A DNA stretch of 64,000 bases from the NCBI GenBank assembly GCA_024403955.1, contig JAKSQX010000002.1, forward strand, positions 23,930 to 87,929. The letters are read 5' to 3'. This document shows positions 53,847 through 61,565 of this stretch, piece by piece; position 1 is the stretch's first letter; each line of letters begins with the position of its first letter. Both the position numbers and the translations under genes were made by a program. The DNA is from Clostridia bacterium. Its GTDB lineage: Bacteria; Bacillota; Clostridia; Oscillospirales; Acutalibacteraceae. Below the pieces are notes generated by a model. It saw nothing but the letters and a program-made list of their open reading frames with translations, did not search any database and was not told the origin of the DNA.

Positions 53847-54765
53847 CCGGTAACTTTCCTCCAATTGAATCTGGGTTGTAATCGAAGAGAACTTTGCAGA
53901 AGCCCTCCATCATTGTCTTCATCTCATCGCCAGTAGCGAAGATAATGTTACATCTTGGCAATGCGCTCTTTGCAACACCAGCAGTTGCAACAATACCGAG
54001 ATCAGCAATAGTATTTGCTGTATCGTCAATCTTTGCCTTGTCATTTACAAGGCTTACTGAGTTCTCATAGTCCTCAAGGAACTTTGCTACAGCGTCAGGA
54101 TTAGCCTCTAAGAATGCTGTGTTTACTGCAACGCATCCCATTGCGATTGGTGCGCCACCATTCCACTCATCTTCAAGTGACAATGCAACTCTCATGTCGG
54201 AGTTCTTTGCAAGAAGTGCTGTAACAGCTGGCTCAGGGAGAAGTAATACATCAGCTTTTCCTGAGACAGCAAAAGCTACCAAATCATTGTGAGTTGTGTA
54301 AGTGAAATCTAAAGTTACATCCTCGCCTACCTTAAGGCCATTCTCTTCAAGAATGTAATCTAAAATGTACTCAGGTGTTGAACCCTGACCACTGACATAA
54401 ATCGTCTTACCCTTTAAGTCTGCAACGCTCTTGATGCTGTTGCCCTTTTCAAGGATGTAAAGAACACAGCCCGTGTTGAGAGCAAGTAATTTAACCTTGC
54501 CACCTGTCTTGTTGTAGAGTGTTGCTGCAGCATTTGTTGGAAGAGCCGCAATATCAAAATCTCCACTTACAAGTTTGCCAGTGATTTCATCTGGACCAGC
54601 ACAAACTTCATAGTCATAATTCTTAAGCATGTAAGCCATGCCCATACCTGTTGGGCCCTGAAGTGTTGCTACCTTAACTGTTGAGGTATCAACAGGGGTC
54701 TTTGCACATGCTGCAAAACTAAATACGAATGCGAGTACAAGTAATAACGAAATTATCTTTTTCAT
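53827..54765 (-). CDS. ABC importer substrate-binding lipoprotein
   Basis: This 312-residue lipid-anchored binding protein has the signal MKKIISLLLVLAFVFSFAAC (lipobox FAAC) and a NitT/TauT/NMT1-like fold: TVKVATLQGPTGMGMAYML, KLVSGDFDIAALPTNAAATLY, KSVADLKGKTIYVSGQGSTPEYIL and LLLPEPAVTALL. The family takes up sulfonates, nitrate, thiamine precursors and other small molecules; nothing here fixes the ligand. It directly follows the TM1266-family gene by 18 bases, which ties the transporter to hydrogenase-related control. Confidence 0.92.
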   Translation of the reverse strand: MKKIISLLLVLAFVFSFAACAKTPVDTSTVKVATLQGPTGMGMAYMLKNYDYEVCAGPDEITGKLVSGDFDIAALPTNAAATLYNKTGGKVKLLALNTGCVLYILEKGNSIKSVADLKGKTIYVSGQGSTPEYILDYILEENGLKVGEDVTLDFTYTTHNDLVAFAVSGKADVLLLPEPAVTALLAKNSDMRVALSLEDEWNGGAPIAMGCVAVNTAFLEANPDAVAKFLEDYENSVSLVNDKAKIDDTANTIADLGIVATAGVAKSALPRCNIIFATGDEMKTMMEGFCKVLFDYNPDSIGGKLPDENFYY

Positions 54766-54783
54766 AGTCTTTCCTTCCAGGAA

Positions 54784-55029
54784 TTATTTTGTTGCGCAAA
54801 CAGCTTTTGCAGATACGCCGTCTACTCTACCAATCTTTCCTGAAAGAGCATTTATAATATCCATTGGCGCATCGATTACTACACTAATAACATTTAAGTT
54901 CTTTTCTGTATGAGGCAGTCCCATACGCCCAATGATATATTCTGAATACTCGTGGAGCACTTCATTAACCTTTGGGGCAGAGGCTATATCCTCAACAATA
55001 ATGCCGAGTACTGCTACTCTCTTTTCCAT
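54784..55029 (-). CDS. TM1266-family iron-only hydrogenase system regulator
   Basis: This 81-residue ACT-like protein belongs to the family found next to [FeFe] hydrogenase genes (TM1266 type): RVAVLGIIVEDIASAPKVNEVLHEYSEYIIGRMGLPH, then NVISVVIDAPMDIINALSGKIGRVDGVSAKAV. The regulatory role is assumed from genome context across the family. AAAGGAGG precedes the ATG. The gene sits behind an attenuator-like leader and heads the ABC importer operon, about 5 kb downstream of hydC; the maturases HydE, HydF and HydG are not in the window. Confidence 0.9.
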   Translation of the reverse strand: MEKRVAVLGIIVEDIASAPKVNEVLHEYSEYIIGRMGLPHTEKNLNVISVVIDAPMDIINALSGKIGRVDGVSAKAVCATK

Positions 55030-55156
55030 CCGTTTTTCCTCCTTTCAAAACAAAAAGGGTTACGCAAAAATTGCGTAACCCATTATTGTTCAAAAAATAT
55101 GAAATTAAGCTCAAAGCTTTCACCTCAAGAATAATCTTTCGGTGTCAGGTTTACGC
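55030..55156 (-). ncRNA. Candidate cis-regulatory leader RNA with attenuator
   Basis: Between a consensus promoter and the TM1266-type gene lies a leader of about 125 bases. Its 5' part can fold as CACC-GA-AAGA-UUAU-UCUU-GA-GGUG, a helix interrupted by tandem G-A pairs, then AAGCU-UUG-AGCUU. It ends in an intrinsic terminator (55057-55081) just before the ribosome site. The transcript's first bases (GCGUAA, mismatch, CC) can pair with the terminator's 5' arm, offering an antiterminator. I could not match it to a known riboswitch class. Confidence 0.55.
55057..55081 (-). terminator. Attenuator hairpin before the TM1266-family gene
   Basis: GGGTTACGCAA and TTGCGTAACCC form a perfect 11-bp stem with a 3-base loop, followed on the minus strand by TTTTTGTTTT. 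Only a few bases separate it from the AAAGGAGG ribosome site. Confidence 0.85.
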
Positions 55157-55162
55157 ACCCTT

Positions 55163-55191
55163 ATTATATAAGAGTAATAAGATTACGTCAA
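55163..55191 (-). promoter_or_regulatory. Promoter of the TM1266/ABC operon
   Basis: On the minus strand TTGACG (55191-55186) and TATAAT (55168-55163) are 17 bases apart, just downstream of the FNT channel stop codon. Confidence 0.85.
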
Positions 55192-55201
55192 CCAAAAACA
55201 A

Positions 55202-55999
55202 TTAGTCTTCCTTCTTCTTTGCGTCTGCAAGGTAAATAGCCCAATACATAACGCCAACAAGAATAGCACCACCGATGATGTTACCGATAGTAACAGGGAT
55301 CAAGTTGTTAACGAAGAAGTTGCCCCATGTAAGTCCTTCAGGAGCAGCGCCTGTAGCCTTAGCTGCGAAGAGACCAGCTGGTACATAATACATATTAGCA
55401 ACACTATGCTCGAAACCAGCAAGTACGAAGAGCATGATTGGAAGATAAACAGCAACGAGTTTTCCGCCAACTGATTTAGCTGCGAAGCTCATCCATACAG
55501 CGATACAAACAAGGAAGTTACATGCAATACCCTTAAGGATAGCTGGACCAAATGCAAGGTTAGCCTTACCTGTAGCAACAGAGATTGTTGTAGCTGCAAC
55601 AGCACCGTCAAAGAGACCGAACTGACCACAGTAGCAAGCGATAAGAGCTACAAGGATAGAACCTACGAAGTTACCGAGATAAACGATACCCCAGTTCTTA
55701 AGCATAGCACCCCATTTAACGTCACCAGTAAGAACTGATACGATGATAAGGTTGTTACCTGTGAAGAGCTCTGAACCTGCAACAAGTACCATAAGAAGAC
55801 CAACTGGGAAGATGCAAGCACCTACGAGTTTTCCTACGCTACCTGTGAGTGTAGCACTTGCTGTGTTAGCGCCTACTGCTGCCATAGCAATAAACATACC
55901 TGCGAGAATACCGAGCAAGAAAAGTTTATAAGGCTTATTTCCTGCTTTTGCTTTACCGATGCCAATAACATTATTAGCAACTTCTGCTGGTGTAAACAT
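55202..55999 (-). CDS. Formate/nitrite transporter family channel (FocA-like)
   Basis: This 265-residue pentameric channel protein moves formate or another small monovalent anion. It has six helices, the GANTASATLTG and GSELFTGNN loops and the central-histidine motif GFEHSVANMYYVP. The ATG at 55999 has AAAGGTG upstream; an in-frame ATG ten codons earlier lacks a site. It lies between hydA and the TM1266-type gene but is separated from hydA by a terminator and has its own extended -10 promoter. Confidence 0.93.
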   Translation of the reverse strand: MFTPAEVANNVIGIGKAKAGNKPYKLFLLGILAGMFIAMAAVGANTASATLTGSVGKLVGACIFPVGLLMVLVAGSELFTGNNLIIVSVLTGDVKWGAMLKNWGIVYLGNFVGSILVALIACYCGQFGLFDGAVAATTISVATGKANLAFGPAILKGIACNFLVCIAVWMSFAAKSVGGKLVAVYLPIMLFVLAGFEHSVANMYYVPAGLFAAKATGAAPEGLTWGNFFVNNLIPVTIGNIIGGAILVGVMYWAIYLADAKKKED

Positions 56000-56031
56000 A
56001 ATTAAACACCTTTCCAAAATAATATGCATCT

Positions 56032-56037
56032 ATTATA
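56032..56037 (-). promoter_or_regulatory. Extended -10 promoter of the FNT channel gene
   Basis: TGTTATAAT on the minus strand (-10 at 56037-56032) has the TGn extension. The -35 region falls in the T tract of the hydA terminator and is poor. Confidence 0.5.
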
Positions 56038-56059
56038 ACATCATAGATACAATAAAAAA

Positions 56060-56081
56060 AGACCGGGTCTTGCGACCCGGT
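56060..56081 (-). terminator. Terminator of the hydCBA operon
   Basis: GACCGGGTC and GACCCGGTC form a 9-bp GC-rich stem with a 4-base loop, followed by seven T on the minus strand. Confidence 0.93.
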
Positions 56082-56094
56082 CAAATTTTGACAA

Positions 56095-57837
56095 TTATTT
56101 GATAACCTTTGATCTATCAACATAATGAGTATGGAGAATCTCATGAGCCTTGTGGCTGTTTGGTTCACCGAAGTACTCAGGATAGATGATATCCATAACT
56201 GCAGAGTTCTTGTGTGACTTTCTCTGTGGAAGGTCAAGGTCCTCTTGATAGAGAACGCCTGCACGGAGTGCCTTAACGTCAACAGTCTCGCGAACCCAGT
56301 TAGGCTGGATTGGCTGACCACCGCCGTTGATACAACCGCCTGGGCAGCACATGATCTCAATAAAGTGATAGTTCTTCTCACCAGCGCGAACTGCCTCAAG
56401 AACTTTCTTCGCATTCTCAAGACCTGATGCTACACATACGTTGAGTGTAAGGTCGCCAACTTTGTAAGATACTTCCTTGACACCCTGCATACCACGAACG
56501 TCCTTGTAGTCTACGCTTGGAAGATCCTGTCCTGTGAGTACATCAACAGCTGTACGAAGAGCTGCTTCCATAACACCACCAGTTGCACCAAAGATAACAG
56601 CAGCACCTGTACCCTCACCAAGAGGTGAATCGAATTCTTCATCAGGAAGGTTATCCCACTGAAGACCAGCGCGCTTAATCATCTTAACAAGTTCACGAGT
56701 TGTAAGAGCGTAATCAACATCAGGAACACCTGCTGCCTGCATCTCTTCACGACCTGCCTCGAACTTCTTAGCTGTACAAGGCATAATTGAAACAGAAACG
56801 ATGTCCTTTGGATCAATACCGTTCTTCTCAGCCCAGTATGTCTTGATACAAGCACCGAACATCTGCTGTGGTGATTTACATGTTGAAAGGTTAGGAAGGA
56901 AGTCTGGGAAGTAATGCTCACAGTACTTAATCCAACCTGGTGAACATGAAGTAATCATTGGAAGTACGCCGCCATTTTGGATACGGCCGATGAGCTCTGT
57001 GCCCTCTTCCATGATTGTAAGGTCAGCTGTGAAGTTAGTATCAAATACCTTATCAAAGCCGAGTCTGCGAAGAGCAGCTACCATCTTGCCCTTGCCCATT
57101 GTTCCGATTGGCTTACCAAAGCCCTCTGCGATTGCTGCACGAACTGCAGGAGCAGTCTGAACTACAACAGTCTTTGATGGGTCATTGATTGCTGCGAAGA
57201 TATCACTAATCTGATCCTTCTCAACAAGAGCGCCAACAGGACAAGCCTCGATGCACTGTCCGCAGTTTACGCAAGCTACATCTGCAAGCTTTGTCTCGAA
57301 TGCACAACCGATTGTTGTGTCGAAACCTCTGTGATTTGCGCCGATAACGCCTGTTTGTGAACGACAAGCAGCTACGCAGCGACGGCAAAGGATACATTTG
57401 CTATCATCACGAACGATAGATGGTGAGCTCTCATCAAGCTCAACCTCTGTCCTCTCACCCTTATATTTGTCAAAAACAACGCCAAAGTTGTGAGCGAGTG
57501 TCTGGAGTTCGCAGTTCTCTGAACGGTCACATGCCAAGCATTCACAGTTGTGGTTTGACATAATAAGTTCAAGTGTCTTTTTGCGAGCCTTCAAAACGCG
57601 ATCGGAACGTGTCTTGATTTCCATGCCCTCAGATACAGGCATTACGCAAGCAGCAACAAGAGTTCTAGCACCAGTTACTTCAACAACACAGATACGGCAA
57701 GCGCCGATCTCGTTCTTGTTCTTCATGTAGCAGAGTGTAGGAATCTCAATGCCGATAGTTCTTGCAGCTTCAAGAATTGTAGTACCAGCAGGTACACTGA
57801 CAGGTGTACCGTTAATTGTAATATTAATCATATCCAT
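56095..57837 (-). CDS. hydA: [FeFe] hydrogenase catalytic subunit HydA (group A)
   Basis: This cytosolic enzyme makes or consumes H2 and is the H-cluster subunit of the trimeric bifurcating hydrogenase. The 580 residues have an N-terminal [2Fe-2S] domain (CYMKNKNEIGACRICVVE), the His/Cys [4Fe-4S] region (NHNCECLACDRSENC), two ferredoxin clusters (CILCRRCVAAC, CVNCGQCIEACP) and all H-cluster motifs: TSCSPGW (L1), MPCTAKKFE (L2) and EIMCCPGGCINGGGQP (L3). The ATG at 57837 lies nine bases after GGGAGG; a GTG three codons upstream is possible. It is third in hydC-hydB-hydA. Confidence 0.97.
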   Translation of the reverse strand: MDMINITINGTPVSVPAGTTILEAARTIGIEIPTLCYMKNKNEIGACRICVVEVTGARTLVAACVMPVSEGMEIKTRSDRVLKARKKTLELIMSNHNCECLACDRSENCELQTLAHNFGVVFDKYKGERTEVELDESSPSIVRDDSKCILCRRCVAACRSQTGVIGANHRGFDTTIGCAFETKLADVACVNCGQCIEACPVGALVEKDQISDIFAAINDPSKTVVVQTAPAVRAAIAEGFGKPIGTMGKGKMVAALRRLGFDKVFDTNFTADLTIMEEGTELIGRIQNGGVLPMITSCSPGWIKYCEHYFPDFLPNLSTCKSPQQMFGACIKTYWAEKNGIDPKDIVSVSIMPCTAKKFEAGREEMQAAGVPDVDYALTTRELVKMIKRAGLQWDNLPDEEFDSPLGEGTGAAVIFGATGGVMEAALRTAVDVLTGQDLPSVDYKDVRGMQGVKEVSYKVGDLTLNVCVASGLENAKKVLEAVRAGEKNYHFIEIMCCPGGCINGGGQPIQPNWVRETVDVKALRAGVLYQEDLDLPQRKSHKNSAVMDIIYPEYFGEPNSHKAHEILHTHYVDRSKVIK

Positions 57838-57852
57838 AAAGCACACCCTCCC

Positions 57853-59700
57853 TTAATCCTTTGTGATTGCGTCGAAAGCACAATTCTGCATGCAGACACT
57901 GCACTTAACGCACTTCTCATGGTCAATTACATGTGGTTCCTTAACGTTACCAACAATAGCATTTACTGGACAGTTTCTAGCACACTTTGTACAACCTACG
58001 CACTTCTCTGGGTCAATTGTAAATGTAAGGAGTGGACGGCAAACGTGTGCTGGGCACTTCTTATCAACAATATGAGCCTCATACTCATGATGGAAATATC
58101 TGAGTGTTGAGAGTACAGGGTTTGGAGCTGTCTGTCCAAGACCACAAAGAGAGTTGTCCTTGATATGAGCTGCGAGCTCTTGAAGCTCATCGATGTCACT
58201 CATCTCACCTTCGCCACTTGTGATATTCTCAAGAAGTTCATAAAGTCTTCTTGTACCGATACGGCAAGGTGTACATTTACCGCAAGACTCATCAACTGTA
58301 AAGTCGAGGAAGAACTTAGCGATATCAACCATACAGTTATCTTCGTCCATTACGATAAGTCCACCAGAACCCATCATAGAACCGATAGCAATAAGGTTGT
58401 CATAGTCGATTTCAACGTCGAAGTGCTCTGCTGGGATACATCCACCAGATGGGCCACCTGTCTGAGCAGCCTTGAACTTCTTACCGTTAGGAATACCGCC
58501 ACCGATCTGCTCAACAACAGTACGGAGAGTTGTTCCCATAGGAACCTCTACAAGACCTGTGTTGTTGATCTTACCGCCGAGTGCGAATACCTTTGTACCC
58601 TTTGACTTTTCAGTACCCATTGCTGAGAACCAATCTGCGCCATTAAGGATAATCTGAGCAACGTTTGCATATGTCTCAACGTTGTTAAGAATTGTTGGGC
58701 TCTGGAAGAGACCCTTAACTGCTGGGAATGGTGGACGTGGACGAGGCTCGCCACGCTTACCTTCGATAGAAGTCATAAGAGCTGTTTCCTCACCACATAC
58801 AAACGCACCAGCACCAAGACGGATGCCGATATCGAAGCAGAAGTCTGTTCCCATGATGTTATCACCAAGAAGGCCATATTCCTTAGCCTGCTTGATAGCG
58901 ATGTTAAGACGTTTAACAGCTACAGGATACTCTGCACGAACGTAGATATAACCCTGCTTAGCGCCAATAGCCTTACCAGCGATTGTCATTGCTTCAAGGA
59001 GTGCATGTGGGTCGCCCTCAAGAACAGAACGGTCCATGAATGCACCTGGGTCACCCTCGTCTGCGTTACAGCATACAAACTTCTGAGGAGCTTCGTTCGC
59101 AGCTGCGAATGACCACTTCTTACCTGTTGGGAAGCCAGCACCACCACGGCCACGAAGACCAGATGCAAGCATTGTGTCGATTACATCCTGAGATGACATC
59201 TCAGTGATTACTTTGTAGAGAGCAGCATAACCGTCACGAGCGATATATTCATCAATATTTTCCGGATCAATGATACCGCAGTTACGGAGAGCGATTCTCT
59301 TCTGAAGTTTATAGAATGTTGTGTCCTCAAGAGACTGACATGTAATGCCATTCTCAACGAGGAGATAATCTGTAACAACCTGTCCACCAAGGATGTGCTC
59401 CTGATAAACACGAGCTGCCTTCTCAGCATCCATCTTTACATAAGTTGTTCTATTATCGCCTTCAACAACTTCAACGATAGGCTCGTACTGGCACATACCG
59501 ACACAACCAACCTGGCCTACCTTACAATTAGCATTACCAGCAGCTGCTTCAATAAAAGCATCGTAAACTGGCATAGCGCCTGCTGCGATTCCGCAAGTTG
59601 CGAGACCTACAAGTACTCTGTACTGTCCAGGTGCAGAAGCGCTAAAAACTTTAGCATTAACGTCAGCCTTTATAGCTTGAATCTCAGCCCATGTTTTCAT
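57853..59700 (-). CDS. hydB: Bifurcating hydrogenase NADH-binding subunit HydB
   Basis: HydB carries FMN and the NAD(H) site of the trimeric hydrogenase. The 615 residues include an N-terminal thioredoxin-like [2Fe-2S] domain (ATCGIAAGA... CVGMCQYEP), the NuoF core (GLRGRGGAGFPTGKKW, NADEGDPGAFMDR, FVCGEETALMTSIEGKRGEPRPRPPFPA), ESCGKCTPCRIGTRR, and two C-terminal ferredoxin clusters (CVGCTKCARNCP, CVKCSVCMQNCAF). The ATG at 59700 has GGGAGG upstream and overlaps the hydC end by 17 bases; a longer start at 59751 is not supported. Confidence 0.95.
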   Translation of the reverse strand: MKTWAEIQAIKADVNAKVFSASAPGQYRVLVGLATCGIAAGAMPVYDAFIEAAAGNANCKVGQVGCVGMCQYEPIVEVVEGDNRTTYVKMDAEKAARVYQEHILGGQVVTDYLLVENGITCQSLEDTTFYKLQKRIALRNCGIIDPENIDEYIARDGYAALYKVITEMSSQDVIDTMLASGLRGRGGAGFPTGKKWSFAAANEAPQKFVCCNADEGDPGAFMDRSVLEGDPHALLEAMTIAGKAIGAKQGYIYVRAEYPVAVKRLNIAIKQAKEYGLLGDNIMGTDFCFDIGIRLGAGAFVCGEETALMTSIEGKRGEPRPRPPFPAVKGLFQSPTILNNVETYANVAQIILNGADWFSAMGTEKSKGTKVFALGGKINNTGLVEVPMGTTLRTVVEQIGGGIPNGKKFKAAQTGGPSGGCIPAEHFDVEIDYDNLIAIGSMMGSGGLIVMDEDNCMVDIAKFFLDFTVDESCGKCTPCRIGTRRLYELLENITSGEGEMSDIDELQELAAHIKDNSLCGLGQTAPNPVLSTLRYFHHEYEAHIVDKKCPAHVCRPLLTFTIDPEKCVGCTKCARNCPVNAIVGNVKEPHVIDHEKCVKCSVCMQNCAFDAITKD

Positions 59701-60220
59701 ATTCAGCTTCCTCCCTTTCAAATTCTCTGTACTTCTCAATGATGTCAGCAACTTCAGATGCCTTCAAACGGCCATAAACGTCTGAACCGTTAACCATCAT
59801 TACAGGTGCAAGTCCGCACGCACCAACGCAACGGCATGCCTCGATTGAGAACATACCATCTTCAGTGCATTCACCTGGTTCGATTTCAAGGATTTCACAG
59901 AGCTTATCAAGAACCTCACGTGAACCCTTAACGTAACAAGCAGTACCAAGACATACGCTAATCTGGTACTTACCCTTTGGTGAAAGATTGAACATAGAAT
60001 AGAAAGTAGCAACGCCGTATACTTCCTCAGCAGGGATACCAAGCTTTTCAGCTATGTGGATTTGTACCTCTTGTGGAAGATATCCGTAGATGCCTTGAGC
60101 TTCCTGCATGATTGGCATGAGGCAGCCCTCTTCGCTCTTGTGCTCAGCAATGTAAGCGTCGAGCTTAGCTTCTTGCTCCGGTGTTCCAGCAAATGGAATG
60201 GAGCTCATCTTCTTTTTCAA
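59684..60220 (-). CDS. hydC: Bifurcating hydrogenase [2Fe-2S] subunit HydC
   Basis: HydC is the small NuoE-like subunit of the HydABC complex. The 178 residues contain the four-helix and thioredoxin parts: LMPIMQEAQGIYGYLPQEVQ, YGVATFYSMFNLSPKGK, and the cluster cysteines in CLGTACYVKGS and CRCVGACGLAPV. I place the start at TTG (60220), nine bases after GGGGAGG. The ATG at 60208 is 21 bases from that site, and longer frames to 60298 run through the promoter region. Confidence 0.9.
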   Translation of the reverse strand: MKKKMSSIPFAGTPEQEAKLDAYIAEHKSEEGCLMPIMQEAQGIYGYLPQEVQIHIAEKLGIPAEEVYGVATFYSMFNLSPKGKYQISVCLGTACYVKGSREVLDKLCEILEIEPGECTEDGMFSIEACRCVGACGLAPVMMVNGSDVYGRLKASEVADIIEKYREFEREEAEYENMG

Positions 60221-60252
60221 TTTAACACGCCTCCCCTTTGTATTCTTGGTTA

Positions 60253-60278
60253 TAAAGCGCGCGTACACGCGCGTTTTA
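60253..60278. promoter_or_regulatory. GC-rich palindrome at the predicted hydC transcription start
   Basis: CGCGCG-TACA-CGCGCG with A/T-rich extensions (11 pairs including one G-T) lies directly downstream of the -10. It contrasts sharply with the AT-rich surroundings. It could be a second operator or a 5' mRNA hairpin. Confidence 0.5.
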
Positions 60279-60279
60279 C

Positions 60280-60285
60280 AATATA
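60280..60285 (-). promoter_or_regulatory. -10 element of the hydCBA promoter
   Basis: TATATT on the minus strand (60285-60280). The -35 at 17 bases falls inside a palindrome (60299-60320) and does not match consensus, suggesting regulated use. Confidence 0.5.
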
Positions 60286-60298
60286 CCAACATATCCAC

Positions 60299-60320
60299 TT
60301 TAACATGGACACATGTTAAA
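60299..60320. promoter_or_regulatory. Perfect operator-like palindrome over the hydC -35 region
   Basis: TTTAACATG and CATGTTAAA are perfect 9-base inverted halves around a 4-base spacer. Centre and length suit a dimeric regulator. It is not the Rex order (TGTTAA first) nor a typical Fnr/CRP site. Confidence 0.6.
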
Positions 60321-60512
60321 ATCTATCCATTTTGAATCCCAAAATAAAAGTTCATTTACTTGCATATAATATTAAAAGAATTTTTGTACAAAATACCTTT
60401 GACTGTCAATTATTTGTCAAAATACTTTATCTGTCCGAAAATAATGAACAGTTGTCCATAATTTTAAAAATGTCCGTTCTCGTACAGATGTCCTAATAAA
60501 TCCACATTTCTT

Positions 60513-60541
60513 TTGTACAACAAATCGTATTGGTGTATAAT
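60513..60541 (+). promoter_or_regulatory. Promoter of the monoglyceride-lipase-like gene
   Basis: TTGTAC (60513-60518) and TATAAT (60536-60541) are 17 bases apart; AGGAGG follows before the ATG at 60572. Confidence 0.8.
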
Positions 60542-60571
60542 ATTTTCGATTATTATTTAGGAGGTATTTTT

Positions 60572-61525
60572 ATGGCAGTAGTAAAAACATCCGGAACATT
60601 CAAATCAACTTGCAAAAAGTTTGATATAGACATCTACTATGTCGTTTGGAAAGATCCGAAGAACAAGAAGCCAAAGGGCATCGTTCAGCTCACACACGGC
60701 TGGGCAGAGTATATTGAGAGATATGAGGAGATGGCTGAGTATCTCGTAGAGAACGGCTATATCGTATGTGGTCAGGACCATCTTGGACATGGTAAAACTT
60801 GTGGTCTTGCAAACAGAGGTGTATACCCTCCAAAGGCAGGTAAATGGATGGTTGAGGATATGAATACTCTTCGCAAGCTCATGCAAAAGCAGTATCCAAA
60901 ACTTCCATACATTCTCTATGGTCACAGCCTCGGTTCACTCATGACACGCGCATACATCTCCAAGTACGGCAAGGGCCTTGCCGCTTGCGTAATCTGTGGT
61001 ACAGTTCCAATCCCAGCAATCGGCATGGCTCTTCAGCCAATCTGCTATGCTTTGGCAAAAGTCTTTTGCAACTTTGAGAAGGAAGTATCACTCAACGAAG
61101 CTAAGTTTGACTTGAACCCAATCTCTGAGGAGATTACAGATAAGAAGATGGACCTCTTCGGTAAGATTACAACAAGCTGGCTCTCATATGACTATGACAA
61201 CCGTTACACTTATTTCAACAATCCATACACAACCCTTCTTCTCTCCCCAACACTCCTTGATATGTTCCCAGTTACACTTAATGCTGGTAAACTCGGTTGG
61301 GCAAGAAGAGTTCCAAAGGATCTCCCAATCTTTATCGTTTCAGGTAAAGCCGATATGGCTGGCCTCTACACACTCGGTCCTAAGGAGGCTTTCAACAAGC
61401 TTCAGAGATCAGGCCACGATGTTCGTATGAAGCTCTACCACGGCAAACATGAGATTCACAACGAGGGCAAGATTAAGGCTGAAGTCCTTAAAGATCAGCT
61501 CGATTTCTATAATGCTCATGTATAA
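60572..61525 (+). CDS. Alpha/beta hydrolase, monoacylglycerol lipase/lysophospholipase type
   Basis: This 317-residue cytosolic serine hydrolase (Hydrolase_4 family) probably cleaves monoglycerides or lysophospholipids. It shows the oxyanion region QLTHGWAEYIERYEEMAEYL, QDHLGHGKT, the nucleophile elbow YGHSLGSLMTR, an acid in VSGKADMAG, and the histidine in YHGKHEIHNE. The ATG at 60572 has AGGAGG eight bases upstream; the earlier in-frame ATG at 60530 lies inside the promoter. It is monocistronic. Confidence 0.9.
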   Translation: MAVVKTSGTFKSTCKKFDIDIYYVVWKDPKNKKPKGIVQLTHGWAEYIERYEEMAEYLVENGYIVCGQDHLGHGKTCGLANRGVYPPKAGKWMVEDMNTLRKLMQKQYPKLPYILYGHSLGSLMTRAYISKYGKGLAACVICGTVPIPAIGMALQPICYALAKVFCNFEKEVSLNEAKFDLNPISEEITDKKMDLFGKITTSWLSYDYDNRYTYFNNPYTTLLLSPTLLDMFPVTLNAGKLGWARRVPKDLPIFIVSGKADMAGLYTLGPKEAFNKLQRSGHDVRMKLYHGKHEIHNEGKIKAEVLKDQLDFYNAHV

Positions 61526-61532
61526 TAAATAA

Positions 61533-61565
61533 AAATAGGACCCGCTCGATGAGCGGGTCCTATTT
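61533..61565. terminator. Terminator between hydrolase and ECF genes
   Basis: A perfect 15-bp stem (AAATAGGACCCGCTC / GAGCGGGTCCTATTT) with a GAT loop; A- and T-rich flanks suit both convergent genes. Confidence 0.9.

Larger units (their letters stand above)
60221..60571. other. Divergent control region between hydC and the hydrolase gene
   Basis: This gap of about 350 bases holds the hydC promoter and its two palindromes on the left and the hydrolase promoter on the right. The middle (60330-60510) is AT-rich, with scattered TGTCC/TGTAC words but no gene. Confidence 0.7.

Noticed and set aside
55030..55156. TM1266 leader as a TPP, T-box, SAM or fluoride element
   Set aside because: None of the core words of those classes could be found; only the terminator layout is riboswitch-like.
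60299..60320. Palindrome upstream of hydC as a Rex operator
   Set aside because: Rex sites read TTGTTAA-N4-TTAACAA; here the half-site order is TTAACATG then CATGTTAA, so the match fails.
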